A stretch of 41,192 nt of DNA from Bacteroidales bacterium (GCA_004555955.1 SFJG01000010.1:1-41192), one strand, 5' to 3'. Shown: positions 15,382 through 24,393, counted from the stretch's first letter. Program-made: numbers and translations. Notes: generated by a model not told the origin, from the letters alone.

Positions 15382-17782
15382 ACAGTTGATATTAACGGCT
15401 TTTGCAGTGGCTTGCGTTGCCTGTGGCGATGATGCCAACGTGCTGGTGACGGGCTACGGCGATGTGGCGATTCGTGTGGAAGTCGACCCGTCGGTTACGG
15501 AGGTCGGCGATGCCACGCCGGTCGAATTGCCCGCTCCGACGCTCGACGAAGTTATGCTCGTTGCCGAGGCACAAGACGGCTACCGAAAGACGTGGGCTAA
15601 TCTTGCGGAATATGAAGCCGGCATTGGCAAACTCCCCGTGGGCGATTATACGATAAGCGCCGCATGGCAAGTCTCAGAAGAAGGCGTTGGCAAGGTTGCT
15701 TATTACGGCGAGAGCCGTGCGCAGGTCTACGACAACCGGACAACGAACGTCGACTTGACGTGCTCGGTGGCGAGTGCTATCGTGACGCGCAGCATCGACG
15801 TGCCGACGCTTGCCGATGTGCGTTTGCGCGTGAAGTCGGAAGCCGGTGGATATGTGGAATGGACTGCCGCCGACAACGGCTTTGCCGGAGTAAATCCCGG
15901 CGCAGTCGGTGCGGAACTCCTGCTCGTCGATGAGCAAAACCGACAGGTTGCAGTGCGCCCGTTGACGTTTGACGCTGCGGCGGCGCATCACTACCACGTG
16001 ACTGTGGTGGAAAGCGACGGCGCGATGACGATTTCGACTGCCGACGGAGTAAGCGCGACGCTTCCTCTCGACGAGCCACTTTTTTCGGACGCGGGACCTG
16101 TATTTTCGACCGAAATGAAGGCGGTCAGCGCTGTCGAAGGCACCGCGACGTGTCGCTTCGGCGTAACGGCATCGTCAGGCTTGAAGCGGTTGACGTTAAG
16201 CATCGGTAGGCGCGACAGTCGCGCGTCAATTTTGTCCGAAAGCGATGTTCTTGCCGACTATGGCGCTGAGGGCGATACGCACGTCGACGTCGACCTTGCC
16301 GGTGTGTTGTCGCAATTGGTGTGCGTCGACGGTCAGCCGACGGGCTATGTCGTAACGGTGCAAGCCGAAGACTCATACGGTCGTGTTGCTGTCTGTCCGC
16401 TAACGGTCGACGTCGAGATTCGTCCGGTGACGCTTGCCATACGTCCGGTAGGTGAGTTCGACATGGATGCGCGGCAGGTATGGCTCACTGTGGAATATAA
16501 CGGACGCGACTTTGAGAATGAGGTGAAGTTTGAGGTGTCGAACACGGCTTCGGAATGGGAGCCGCTGCCGGTCCAATCGGTAGAGCGCATCAGCGACAAC
16601 ATCTATCGCGTTACGATAGAGCCGTCGACTTCGTTGCAAGAAAGCCGTGTACGCGCCGTTGCCGGAGCGGTCTGCTCCGAGCCGGTCACGCTGCGCCGAC
16701 AGATTCCGCCCTATACGATTGATTTCGACGAAGATAATATCTGGTCGTCGAAAGTCGACCTTTATGTCGAAGCCGAGCGTGCAGAGTCGGTGGTGCGCTA
16801 TCTGAAAGTGTATATCAGCGAAGCCGACGACGAATGGCATCCCGCCGTGACCGAAGTGGTGCCGGAGGAGCATCGCATCACCGTGTCGACGCTTATGCCT
16901 GCCACGAATTACTCAATGGTAGTGACTGCCGACGGAAAGGATGAGCAGACATTCAGTTTCGTAACCGAGTCGGCTCTGACGTTGCCGAATCCGAGTTTTG
17001 AAGACGATTTGAAGGAAACGGTCAAAATCGGGTCTATCAACTGTGGTGGAAAGTATTCGAACGTAAGCAGTTGGTATCCGCTCTACAACACGACGAGCAT
17101 CCTGGTGCGCGAAGCCAAAGGGTGGGCGAGTGTCAATGCCAAGACGTGCTCGCGCTATGCGGAGTGCAGCAACACGTGGTTTCGCGTGCCGTCGACAGAA
17201 ATTGTCGAAGTGAGCCACGACGGGGCTTATGGCGTGAGGCTGCGCAACGTGGCGTGGGACCTTCACGGCGTAGAGCCGCCGCGCGACACGCGTACCGACA
17301 ACGAATACTACAGTCGCAATGTTCCGACGATAGCCAATCGGTCGGCGGGCAAGGTGTTTCTGGGCACTTATACTTTTAACGCCGACGGCACGGAGACCTA
17401 TAGCGAAGGCATCTCGTTCCGCTCGCGTCCGACAGCCGTTAGCGGCTACTATCGCTATCGCCAAGACGTACACGATGCGTCGGAAACCGGACTGGTGGTC
17501 GTCGAACTCTTAGGCGAGACGTCGGCAGGCGAGACGGTTATCGGTCGCGGCGAGGGGCGGCTGAGTGCGTCGACGTCGTTTACGCTCTTTAAGGTGCCGA
17601 TAGTCTATACGGTGCGCAATCTCAAGGCTACACGCCTGCGCTTGATGATTTCGTCGTCGTGCTATTGTTCGTACAACCAAGCCGACGAAACCGCAAAAAT
17701 AAAAACTACCGATTACCTCGAGCGAGGCGTATCGGTAGGTGCAGAGTTGACGCTCGACGATTTACGTCTTTATTACGAATAG
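15365..17782 (+). CDS. large DUF4493-type surface lipoprotein
   Basis: This 805-aa protein starts with a lipoprotein signal ending VACVACGDD. The acylated Cys is probably C20, and the acidic residues after it resemble the surface-export signal of Bacteroidota lipoproteins. Residues about 30-240 look like DUF4493 (GKLPVGDYTISAAW, then the YYGESRAQVYDNRTTNVDLTC block). The middle is a series of beta-rich Ig/Fn3-like segments. From about residue 540 (LPNPSFEDD, then KYSNVSSWYP) the sequence resembles the C-terminal PCMD putative carbohydrate-binding domain. The role is unknown; it may bind glycans or be fimbria-like. It overlaps the upstream acyltransferase, and its stop lies one base from the convergent argB stop. 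Confidence 0.7.
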   Translation: MKRTIKQLILTAFAVACVACGDDANVLVTGYGDVAIRVEVDPSVTEVGDATPVELPAPTLDEVMLVAEAQDGYRKTWANLAEYEAGIGKLPVGDYTISAAWQVSEEGVGKVAYYGESRAQVYDNRTTNVDLTCSVASAIVTRSIDVPTLADVRLRVKSEAGGYVEWTAADNGFAGVNPGAVGAELLLVDEQNRQVAVRPLTFDAAAAHHYHVTVVESDGAMTISTADGVSATLPLDEPLFSDAGPVFSTEMKAVSAVEGTATCRFGVTASSGLKRLTLSIGRRDSRASILSESDVLADYGAEGDTHVDVDLAGVLSQLVCVDGQPTGYVVTVQAEDSYGRVAVCPLTVDVEIRPVTLAIRPVGEFDMDARQVWLTVEYNGRDFENEVKFEVSNTASEWEPLPVQSVERISDNIYRVTIEPSTSLQESRVRAVAGAVCSEPVTLRRQIPPYTIDFDEDNIWSSKVDLYVEAERAESVVRYLKVYISEADDEWHPAVTEVVPEEHRITVSTLMPATNYSMVVTADGKDEQTFSFVTESALTLPNPSFEDDLKETVKIGSINCGGKYSNVSSWYPLYNTTSILVREAKGWASVNAKTCSRYAECSNTWFRVPSTEIVEVSHDGAYGVRLRNVAWDLHGVEPPRDTRTDNEYYSRNVPTIANRSAGKVFLGTYTFNADGTETYSEGISFRSRPTAVSGYYRYRQDVHDASETGLVVVELLGETSAGETVIGRGEGRLSASTSFTLFKVPIVYTVRNLKATRLRLMISSSCYCSYNQADETAKIKTTDYLERGVSVGAELTLDDLRLYYE

Positions 17783-17783
17783 G

Positions 17784-18560
17784 TTATTCGCTCTTAATGA
17801 CAGTACCTTCGTTAGAAGCAACCATATCGGCGCGAGTAATCACCACTCGGCAGACGCCACCGCGTATGCAACTGAATGCGTTGTCGAGTTTGGGAATCAT
17901 TCCGCCCGACACCGTGCCGTCGCTTTTCAGCGTTTCGTAGAGGTCGGGAGTAATGACGGGAATAACGCTTGCATCGTCGTTACCGTCGGCGAGCACTCCC
18001 GGGTGCTCAAAGCAGAACACGAGAGTGACGTCGTAGATGTCGGCCATTGCTTGCGCCACGGAGCCTGCCATAGTGTCGGCATTTGTGTTTAGAATGTTGC
18101 CTTTGCGGTCGTGTGTCAGCGGAGCCACTACGGGACAATATCCGCTGTCGAGGAGCGTCGACAATGCTTTGCTGTCGACCTCTTTGACGTCGCCGACCCA
18201 GCCGTAGTCGACGTCGACAACCGGGCGTCGGTCGCTGCGAACGATGTTCATATCGGCACCTGTTAGCCCGACGGCATCCACTCCGGCGGCTTGCAGTTTT
18301 GCAACGATTTGCTTGTTGACAAGCCCGCCGTAGACCATCGTAACCACACTGAGCATATCGTCGTCGGTGATGCGTCGTCCGTTGACCATCTGCGTTTCTA
18401 TGCCGAGTCGGGCGGCAAGTTTTGTGGCAGAGCGTCCGCCGCCGTGAACAAGCATTTTAAGACCTTCGATGTGTGCAAAGTCGGCAATCAGCCGGTTGAG
18501 ACTCTCGGGAGTTTCTACAATCTTCCCACCTACTTTTATTATTGTCAGTTTCTTCTTCAT
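17784..18560 (-). CDS. argB: acetylglutamate kinase
   Basis: ArgB phosphorylates N-acetyl-L-glutamate, the second step of arginine synthesis. The 258-aa protein has the amino-acid-kinase fold motifs IIKVGGKIV at the N-terminus, LVHGGGRSATKLAARLG, the NVNADTMAG-like NTNADTMAG, and SGGMIPKLDNAF. I chose the ATG at 18560: it directly precedes the conserved KKKLTIIKVGGK sequence, whereas the open frame upstream of it gives an unrelated stretch. No other arg genes are nearby. The upstream tRNA-Gln terminator separates the two transcripts. Confidence 0.94.
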   Translation of the reverse strand: MKKKLTIIKVGGKIVETPESLNRLIADFAHIEGLKMLVHGGGRSATKLAARLGIETQMVNGRRITDDDMLSVVTMVYGGLVNKQIVAKLQAAGVDAVGLTGADMNIVRSDRRPVVDVDYGWVGDVKEVDSKALSTLLDSGYCPVVAPLTHDRKGNILNTNADTMAGSVAQAMADIYDVTLVFCFEHPGVLADGNDDASVIPVITPDLYETLKSDGTVSGGMIPKLDNAFSCIRGGVCRVVITRADMVASNEGTVIKSE

Positions 18561-18686
18561 CTTGCAAATTTTTGGCGAAGGTACAGCAAAAAACCGAAAT
18601 ATGCACACTTAACATCCTGTTAAATATGCATATTTGTTTCATTTGTTTAATTTTAGATTTGTTCGGCTTTTGCCGTTGGTGTATAA

Positions 18687-18724
18687 TAAAAAGCATTGCA
18701 ACATACTGTGTTACAATGCTTTTT
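18687..18724 (-). terminator. tRNA-Gln terminator
   Basis: AGCATTG(C)AACA and TGTTACAATGCT form a stem with one mismatch (18692-18720). It is flanked by A-runs and T-runs, so it can work in both directions. It lies 14 nt after the tRNA 3' end. Confidence 0.7.
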
Positions 18725-18737
18725 GTTTTGTCGTTTG

Positions 18738-18808
18738 TTGTCCAGGAAGGACTCGAACCCTCACAGGCGGAACCAGAATCCGAAGTGCTACCATTACACC
18801 ACTGGACA
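18738..18808 (-). tRNA. tRNA-Gln (anticodon CUG)
   Basis: The minus strand reads as a 71-nt tRNA without encoded CCA. The acceptor stem is TGTCCAG/CTGGACA with discriminator A, and the D-stem is GTGT/GCAC. The anticodon loop TTCTGGT has CTG at positions 34-36, and the T-arm is GAGGG-TTCGAGT-CCTTC. The anticodon stem has four pairs, with a T-C mismatch at 27-43. CUG reads the CAG glutamine codon; the U-A base pair weakness typical of tRNA-Gln acceptors is seen at the first pair. Confidence 0.93.
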
Positions 18809-18829
18809 ATGTTTTGCGGTTTTGTGTTG

Positions 18830-18861
18830 CAAAGGTAAAGTGATTTTTTCGGCTATGCAAA
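18830..18861 (-). promoter_or_regulatory. tRNA-Gln promoter
   Basis: On the minus strand, TTTG (18861-18858), 20 bases, then TACCTTTG (18837-18830) is a full match to the Bacteroidota promoter. The predicted start near 18823 gives a leader of about 15 nt. Confidence 0.65.
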
Positions 18862-18931
18862 TTTTTTGCCTAAATTTTGGAGCAATCTCATCGACGCGAA
18901 GCAGAGAATTTTCCAAAAAATCGCCGATTGC

Positions 18932-18968
18932 TTATCGGTAAGTCCAAAAAAAATCGAGTTACCGATAA
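18932..18968. repeat. perfect 10-bp inverted repeat
   Basis: TTATCGGTAA (18932-18941) and TTACCGATAA (18959-18968) are separated by 17 nt containing an A8 run. The site lies between the end of the lysO genes and the tRNA promoter. It may be a leftward transcription stop or an operator. Confidence 0.5.
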
Positions 18969-19047
18969 CTAATCGATGTCCTATTTATGCGACATTAACC
19001 GTCGTTGTTGTAGTTAATGCCTTGTAAATCAGGTTTCTATATGGTTT

Positions 19048-19680
19048 CTAAACGGCGCAGAAGAGCGACACGAGGAAAGGGACAGAGGCGTCGACGATAA
19101 TGCCGTGGATTATGGCGATAAAGGCGTAACGGCTGCCGACTGTTTGCGTGATGATTGGAAATGTCGTGTCGGCGGTTGTTGCACCACCGGCGCAGATGGG
19201 CGCCAATGGCCCGAACAGGCGTGCGAGCGCGGGCGAAGCGAGTAGGGTGATGAGTTCGCGTATGATGTTGGCTATCAGAGCAATTGTGCCGAGTTCAGCG
19301 GCAATGGTAATACCTGCATCCGGGGTGCGCAGTTGGGTGATGAGCACCGACGAGAGTGAGTAGTAGCCCATACCGCTGCCGATGGCGAGGCAGTCGGCGA
19401 GTGTGCGATGTGGCAACAGAAATATTGTCAATGCGCTGAAAGCGATTGTGCCGACGATTGTTGCTGCGGGCACGACGAGCACACGCGGCGAGAACGAGCG
19501 AATGATGTTCGGCAGTTCGGGGTCGGAGCCGATGCCGATACCAACGAGAAACAAAAGTGCGTAGAGCACGTATTCTGAGGCAACCGTCGATTGGTGCAGC
19601 AGCGCTGATGCATCCGGCAGTAGCCCGGGCAAGAGCATGCCGACGACGAAACATCCGACGATTATCAGCGAAGTTTTCAT
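19048..19680 (-). CDS. LysO-type lysine exporter, C-terminal part (DUF340)
   Basis: This 210-aa membrane protein corresponds to the C-terminal two thirds of E. coli LysO (YbjE), which exports L-lysine. Family segments are ASEYVLYALLFLVGIGIG, GSGMGYYSLSSVLIT, ELGTIALIANIIRE and GGATTADTTFPI. D171 in the last segment would be residue 260 of a joined protein, close to the intramembrane Asp261 recalled as important in E. coli. The ATG shares an ATGA overlap with the upstream gene, so the two are translationally coupled and probably assemble into one transporter. Confidence 0.82.
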   Translation of the reverse strand: MKTSLIIVGCFVVGMLLPGLLPDASALLHQSTVASEYVLYALLFLVGIGIGSDPELPNIIRSFSPRVLVVPAATIVGTIAFSALTIFLLPHRTLADCLAIGSGMGYYSLSSVLITQLRTPDAGITIAAELGTIALIANIIRELITLLASPALARLFGPLAPICAGGATTADTTFPIITQTVGSRYAFIAIIHGIIVDASVPFLVSLFCAV

Positions 19681-19946
19681 TTTCGGCGGAAGAATAATCG
19701 GTAAGCAATTGCGGCACACACTGCGCTTCCGAGGGTTGCAGCAGCACCGATTAGCAGCGCTTCGCCGCCGAGGCGAGTCATAGCGCTCGTGATTTGTGGG
19801 TTAGCGCCGGCGGCAAAGCCAATGGTGAGTAGCAGAGCGCAGATTGCAACGAAGGTGGCACGCGAGCATGCGCTACGGATGTTGCAGCGGCGCAGGAGGT
19901 AGCCGATAGCGATTCCCAAAAGTAAAATGGCGATATACTTCAGCAT
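19677..19946 (-). CDS. LysO-type exporter, N-terminal part as a separate gene
   Basis: The 89-aa protein has three hydrophobic helices and matches the N-terminal third of LysO in size and position. Together with the downstream protein (210 aa) the total is 299 residues, the length of E. coli LysO. Its only acidic residue is E62, so a counterpart of the intramembrane acidic residue recalled in the E. coli N-terminal part (Asp46) is not evident. It starts 5 nt after nadE and ends inside the start codon of the second part. A sequencing frameshift is unlikely because the second part has its own ATG at the overlap. Confidence 0.75.
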   Translation of the reverse strand: MLKYIAILLLGIAIGYLLRRCNIRSACSRATFVAICALLLTIGFAAGANPQITSAMTRLGGEALLIGAAATLGSAVCAAIAYRLFFRRK

Positions 19947-19951
19947 ACCGA

Positions 19952-21871
19952 TTATAGATTGTTACAGTCGTTGAGCCAAAGAGCGGCAACTGCATCGGAG
20001 GGCATTCGCCAGTCGCCGCGAGGCGATAGGCTGATGCCGACTTTAGCGCCGTCGGGCAGGCAAGAGCGCTTGAACTGCTGGTTGAAGAAGCGACGAACGA
20101 ACGTCGTCAGCCAATGGCGTATGACGTCGTCGGTGTATGAGCCGAGGAACGCCTTTCGAGCCAGGGCGTAAATTTTGCGCGGTGAGTAGCCGTTGCGCAA
20201 GAAGTTGTAGAGGAAGAAGTCGTGGAGTTCGTAAGGCCCGACGAGGTCTTCCGTGCGTTGAGCGATGTTACCGTCGGGGTCAGCCGGGATAAGTTCGGGG
20301 CTAATCGGCGTGTCGAGAATGTCGAGGAGAATGTCGCGAATATCGGGGTCGGCTTGAGCGTTCCATTCAACGATGTGTCGCACGAGTGTTTTAGGCACGG
20401 AAGCGTTGACGCCGTACATCGACATGTGGTCGCCGTTGTAAGTAGCCCATCCGAGCGCGAGTTCGGAGAGGTCGCCGGTGCCGACAACGAGCCCTCCTGA
20501 TTTGTTGGCAATGTCCATAAGGATTTGCGTGCGTTCGCGAGCCTGTGAGTTTTCGTAGGTTACGTCGTGGACGGCGGGGTCTTGGTCGATGTCTTTGAAG
20601 TGCTGCAAGCAAGCGTCGGCGATGTTTACCTCACGGATAGTCACGCCGAGTTTCGTCATCAGTTTTATGGCGTTAGAGTAAGTGCGGTCGGTTGTGCCGA
20701 ATCCGGGCATAGTTACACCGATAATCGACGAGCGGCTGCGCTTAATCGTGTCGAATGTTTTAGCGGTGACGAGCAGAGCAAGCGTAGAGTCGAGACCACC
20801 GGAAATGCCGATAACGGCAGTGCTGCATCGGGTGTGCTCGATACGGCGAGCCAGACCGAGTTTCTGTATTGAGAAGATCTCGTCGCAGCGTTGGTTTAGA
20901 GTGTCGCCAACGGGTACGAACGGGTATGGGGCGACGGGGTGAAGTATTTCTTCGTGGTCGGGCCCCGGCGAGTCGATAGGCACAAAGAGGTAGTTGTCGG
21001 CATGGACGCCGCGGCTTTCGGCGAATGTGGTGTTGATGCGGCGGTCGTTGTTGATTTTGTCGATGTCGATGTCGCACACGGTGAGTTGTTCGTCGAGGCA
21101 GAAGCGCTTGCTGTGAGCGAGTTGCGAGCCTGTTTCGCAGACGATTCCGTTGCCGCCGAACACCAAGTCGGTTGTCGATTCGCCGTAGCCGCACGACGAG
21201 AAAACGTAGGCGGCGAGGCATCGAGCCGACTGCTGGCGAATGAGTTCGAGCAAGTAGTCGTGCTTGCCTACGCATTCGTTGTCGGCGGAAAGGTTAAAGA
21301 CGATTTCGGCGCCGTTAACGGTGTGTCGGCTGCTGGGCGGTATGGGAGCCCAGAGGTCTTCGCAAATTTCGACGGCAAAGCGAGTCCGTGCGATGTCGAA
21401 GATGATGTCGGTGCGCATCGGTGCGGTTTGTCCGGCAACTTCGATTGTTTCGTCGGGACGCAGTTGCAGTGCGGAGATGAACCAGCGCTTTTCGTAAAAC
21501 TCTTTATAATTAGGAAGATACGTCTTGGGAACAACACCGACGATACGTCCGTGGCAGAACACGATGGCTGCGTTGACAATCGAGCCTTTGTGGCGCAACG
21601 GAGCGCCGATGATGCCGATGGTGTCGGCGTCGGCTGTGTTTTCGAGGATGTTGCCGATGAAGCGGTCGGCACTTTCGAGCAGGAGCGATTGCTCGAAAAG
21701 GTCGCCGCAGGTGTAGCCGGTGACGCAAAGTTCGGGAAAAACGATGATTTCGACGCCTTGTTTTGCAGCTTCGAAGAACATATCGACGATGTGACGGCTG
21801 TTAAACTCGCAGTCGGCAACGCGCACGGCGGGCACAGCGGCGGCAACTCTGACGTATCCTAAGTTTGTCAT
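19952..21871 (-). CDS. nadE: glutamine-dependent NAD+ synthetase
   Basis: NadE amidates nicotinic acid adenine dinucleotide to NAD+, using ammonia released from glutamine. The 639-aa protein has an N-terminal nitrilase-type glutaminase domain with the triad E47 (FPELCV), K116 (VPKTYLPN) and C170 (VEICEDLW). The C-terminal synthetase domain has the pyrophosphate loop GISGGLDSTLALL and GTGDLSELALGW. Domain order and length are those of the two-domain enzymes. The start codon overlaps the stop of the upstream glycosyltransferase by one base (TAATG). Confidence 0.96.
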   Translation of the reverse strand: MTNLGYVRVAAAVPAVRVADCEFNSRHIVDMFFEAAKQGVEIIVFPELCVTGYTCGDLFEQSLLLESADRFIGNILENTADADTIGIIGAPLRHKGSIVNAAIVFCHGRIVGVVPKTYLPNYKEFYEKRWFISALQLRPDETIEVAGQTAPMRTDIIFDIARTRFAVEICEDLWAPIPPSSRHTVNGAEIVFNLSADNECVGKHDYLLELIRQQSARCLAAYVFSSCGYGESTTDLVFGGNGIVCETGSQLAHSKRFCLDEQLTVCDIDIDKINNDRRINTTFAESRGVHADNYLFVPIDSPGPDHEEILHPVAPYPFVPVGDTLNQRCDEIFSIQKLGLARRIEHTRCSTAVIGISGGLDSTLALLVTAKTFDTIKRSRSSIIGVTMPGFGTTDRTYSNAIKLMTKLGVTIREVNIADACLQHFKDIDQDPAVHDVTYENSQARERTQILMDIANKSGGLVVGTGDLSELALGWATYNGDHMSMYGVNASVPKTLVRHIVEWNAQADPDIRDILLDILDTPISPELIPADPDGNIAQRTEDLVGPYELHDFFLYNFLRNGYSPRKIYALARKAFLGSYTDDVIRHWLTTFVRRFFNQQFKRSCLPDGAKVGISLSPRGDWRMPSDAVAALWLNDCNNL

Positions 21872-22836
21872 TAGAAGGTGGTTTCTTTTTGTTGGATAAT
21901 AGTTTTTTCGATAAAGAATCGCGGGCGGTCTTTGACCTCGATATAGATTTTGCCGATGTATTCACCGATGATACCGAGCGAAATGAGCACCAGCGAACCT
22001 ATGAACCAAAGCGAAAGCATCAGCGAAGTCCATCCGGGAATGGTGTTGCCGTGGAAGTAAGCGAGCAGCACGTAGAGCGACACGGTAAGCGTGGCGATGA
22101 GCATGATGATGCCCGTGGCGAAAATCAGGCGAATCGGGCGGATAGAGAACGAAGTGATTCCGTCGACGGCGAAACTTAGCATCTTCTTGAGCGGGTATTT
22201 CGACTCGCCGGCAAGTCGCGGATGGCGGTCGTAGTAGACCGTGGCGGTGCGAAAACCGATTGTGGGGACAATGCCGCGGATGAAAAGGTTGCGCTCGCGG
22301 AAGGCGAGAAGTTTCTCGGTGGCACGTCGGCTCATAAGGCGATAGTCGGCGTGGTTATAGATGGTTTTTGTTCCCAAAGCGTTCATCATCTTGTAGAACA
22401 TAAGGGCTGAATTGCGCTTGAAGAACGAGTCGGATTCGCGGCTCTTGCGCACGCCGTAGACGATGTCGGCGCCGTCGAGATAAGCATTTACCATATCGGC
22501 AATAACGGCGGTGTCGTCTTGGAGGTCGGCGTCGATAGAAATCATGATGTCGCAGTCGGCGGTTGCGGTGGATAGACCTGCCATCAGGGCGTTTTGGTGG
22601 CCGACATTACCGGCGAGCTTGACGCCGCAAACAGCCGCCGAACGGAGCGACTCTTCTTGAATGATTTGCCATGTATTGTCGCGGCTACCGTCGTCGACGC
22701 AGTAGATGCGGCTGGCGGGGTCGACAAGTTGGCGGGTAACGAGGTCGGCAACAACGGCTTTGAGCGAGTCGAGCGTGTCGCGGAGTACGGCTTCTTCATT
22801 ATAGCAAGGCACGACGAGTCCTAAGATTGGTTTCAT
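21871..22836 (-). CDS. glycosyltransferase family 2, GtrB/DPM-like with two C-terminal membrane helices
   Basis: This 321-aa protein has a cytoplasmic GT-A domain starting GLVVPCYNEEAVL, with the metal-binding DXD motif in ISIDADLQDD. Two membrane helices follow (about residues 235-295). Proteins of this layout move a sugar from a nucleotide sugar to polyprenyl phosphate, as GtrB and ArnC do, for later transfer across the membrane. The ATG at 22836 was chosen because the family sequence begins right after it; the frame is open further upstream but lacks family similarity. It is the first gene of the operon with nadE and lysO. Its exact sugar is unknown. Confidence 0.88.
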   Translation of the reverse strand: MKPILGLVVPCYNEEAVLRDTLDSLKAVVADLVTRQLVDPASRIYCVDDGSRDNTWQIIQEESLRSAAVCGVKLAGNVGHQNALMAGLSTATADCDIMISIDADLQDDTAVIADMVNAYLDGADIVYGVRKSRESDSFFKRNSALMFYKMMNALGTKTIYNHADYRLMSRRATEKLLAFRERNLFIRGIVPTIGFRTATVYYDRHPRLAGESKYPLKKMLSFAVDGITSFSIRPIRLIFATGIIMLIATLTVSLYVLLAYFHGNTIPGWTSLMLSLWFIGSLVLISLGIIGEYIGKIYIEVKDRPRFFIEKTIIQQKETTF

Positions 22837-22860
22837 ACGGATAATTTGTTGTTTAGTATG

Positions 22861-22868
22861 CGAAGTTA
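22861..22868 (-). promoter_or_regulatory. possible -7 box for the glycosyltransferase-nadE-lysO operon
   Basis: TAACTTCG on the minus strand differs from TAnnTTTG by one base. It is about 25 nt before the ATG. The -33 region is only T-rich. Confidence 0.3.
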
Positions 22869-22939
22869 CGCTAAAGCAAGCAAAAATAAAAGTATTTTGT
22901 CGCATTTTAGTGAAAAAACAACAAATAATTGGTGCTAAA

Positions 22940-22971
22940 TTTGTCTGACCCTTTTTTTAATTGTAATTTTG
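22940..22971 (+). promoter_or_regulatory. trigger factor promoter
   Basis: TTTG (22940-22943), 20 bases, TAATTTTG (22964-22971) is a full consensus match. The predicted start near 22976 gives a leader of about 45 nt. A second TAAATTTG at 22936-22943 overlaps the -33 box and may be an additional start. Confidence 0.65.
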
Positions 22972-23020
22972 CACCTTGAAAAATTTGAAGTAATAATTAA
23001 GAATCAATAAAGTACGATTT

Positions 23021-24367
23021 ATGAACGTAACAATGGAGAAAACCGGCAATGTGAGTGGAACAATCACAGTGTCGATTGAAGAAAACGATTATTTGGATAA
23101 AGTAAAGAAAGACCTTAAAACAATCGGTCAAAAACGCCAAATAGCCGGCTTCCGTCAGGGAAAGGTGCCCGAAGGCATCTTGCGCAAAATGTTCGGCAAA
23201 CAAGTTCTTGCCGACGTGTTAAATCGTGAGACGGTAGAGGCGCTTTACAAATATATTAGCGACAATAAGTTGAAAGTACTCGGCGAACCGTTGCTCAACA
23301 CGGAGTCGCAAGAAGTAAGCTTCGACACCAAAGAATATACCTTCAGTTTCGAAATCGGACTTGCACCGGAAATCGATGTTAAGCTCGACAAATCGTTGAA
23401 GGTGCCGTTCTACAACATCGCGGTAAGCGACGAGATGGTCGACGGCCACAACAAGTCGTTCCTTCGCCGTTATGGCAAGCAAGAACCGGGCGATGCTGTC
23501 GACGAAACGGCACTCGTAAAGGGCTCGGTTGTCGAACTCGCTAACGGTGAGGCTCTCGAAGGCGGTATTGCTAACGACAACACAATCATTTCGATGGAAT
23601 ATCTCGGCGAAACCGACGAAAAAGCTAAATTTATGGGCAAGGCTGTTGGCGACAAGGTGGTGTTCAACCCCAAAGCTGCCGCTAAGGGCGTAACTACCGA
23701 AATCGCTTCGATGCTCAACATTGAGAAGGAAGCCGCTGAAGCCGTGGAGAACGACTTTGAATTTACAATCAAGGAAATTATCGTCCTCAAGTTGGCTGAG
23801 AAAAACCAAGAATTCTATGATGAAGTGTTTGGCGCCGACAAGGTTCACAACGAAGAAGAGTATGATGCCGAGCTTCGCAAGATGATTGCCGGACAACTTC
23901 GTCTCGACAGCAACTACCGCTTCACAATCGACGCACAAGCAGCATTGGAGAAGGCTGTCGGCGAAATTGAACTTCCTGAAGAATTCCTCAAAAAATGGCT
24001 CGTTAAGACCAACGAAAAGGTTACGGCAGAAAATGTCGATGAGGAATATGCACGCATGAAGCCGGCTGCTGCTTGGCAACTTATTAAAGAGGTGATTGTT
24101 GAGCAACAAGGCATCAAAGTTGCCGACGACGACCTCCTTCGCGAGGCGAAAATCCTTGCCGTTCAGCAATTCGCACAATACGGAATGTCGAACGTTCCCG
24201 ACGAATATGTTGACCGCTATGCGGAAGACTTCTTGAAGAACGACGACTATCGCCGCCGCCTTGCCGACAAAGCAATCGACGACAAAATCTTCTCTGCAAT
24301 TCGCGAAAATGCCGACGTTGAAGAGAAAGAAGTCAGCGCAGATGAATTCAACAAACTGTTTGCTTAA
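23021..24367 (+). CDS. tig: trigger factor (ribosome-associated chaperone and peptidyl-prolyl isomerase)
   Basis: Trigger factor binds the ribosome exit tunnel and shields nascent chains. The 448-aa protein has the N-terminal ribosome-binding domain with the signature GFRQGKVPEGILRKMFG. The middle is a divergent FKBP-like region, and the C-terminal part is helical and rich in charged residues. The length fits the family. Bacteroidales homologues commonly have a poorly conserved isomerase domain, as here (residues about 150-250 lack clear FKBP motifs). ATG at 23021 is preferred over the in-frame ATG at codon 5. The gene is monocistronic, with a promoter and terminator visible. Confidence 0.93.
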   Translation: MNVTMEKTGNVSGTITVSIEENDYLDKVKKDLKTIGQKRQIAGFRQGKVPEGILRKMFGKQVLADVLNRETVEALYKYISDNKLKVLGEPLLNTESQEVSFDTKEYTFSFEIGLAPEIDVKLDKSLKVPFYNIAVSDEMVDGHNKSFLRRYGKQEPGDAVDETALVKGSVVELANGEALEGGIANDNTIISMEYLGETDEKAKFMGKAVGDKVVFNPKAAAKGVTTEIASMLNIEKEAAEAVENDFEFTIKEIIVLKLAEKNQEFYDEVFGADKVHNEEEYDAELRKMIAGQLRLDSNYRFTIDAQAALEKAVGEIELPEEFLKKWLVKTNEKVTAENVDEEYARMKPAAAWQLIKEVIVEQQGIKVADDDLLREAKILAVQQFAQYGMSNVPDEYVDRYAEDFLKNDDYRRRLADKAIDDKIFSAIRENADVEEKEVSADEFNKLFA

Positions 24368-24393
24368 TAGCGGACACTTGAAATATACAACGA

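Noticed and set aside
19677..19680. Frameshift or sequencing error splitting lysO
   Set aside because: The second part has its own ATG in an exact ATGA overlap, typical of coupled genes. The split is kept as real but should be confirmed in relatives.
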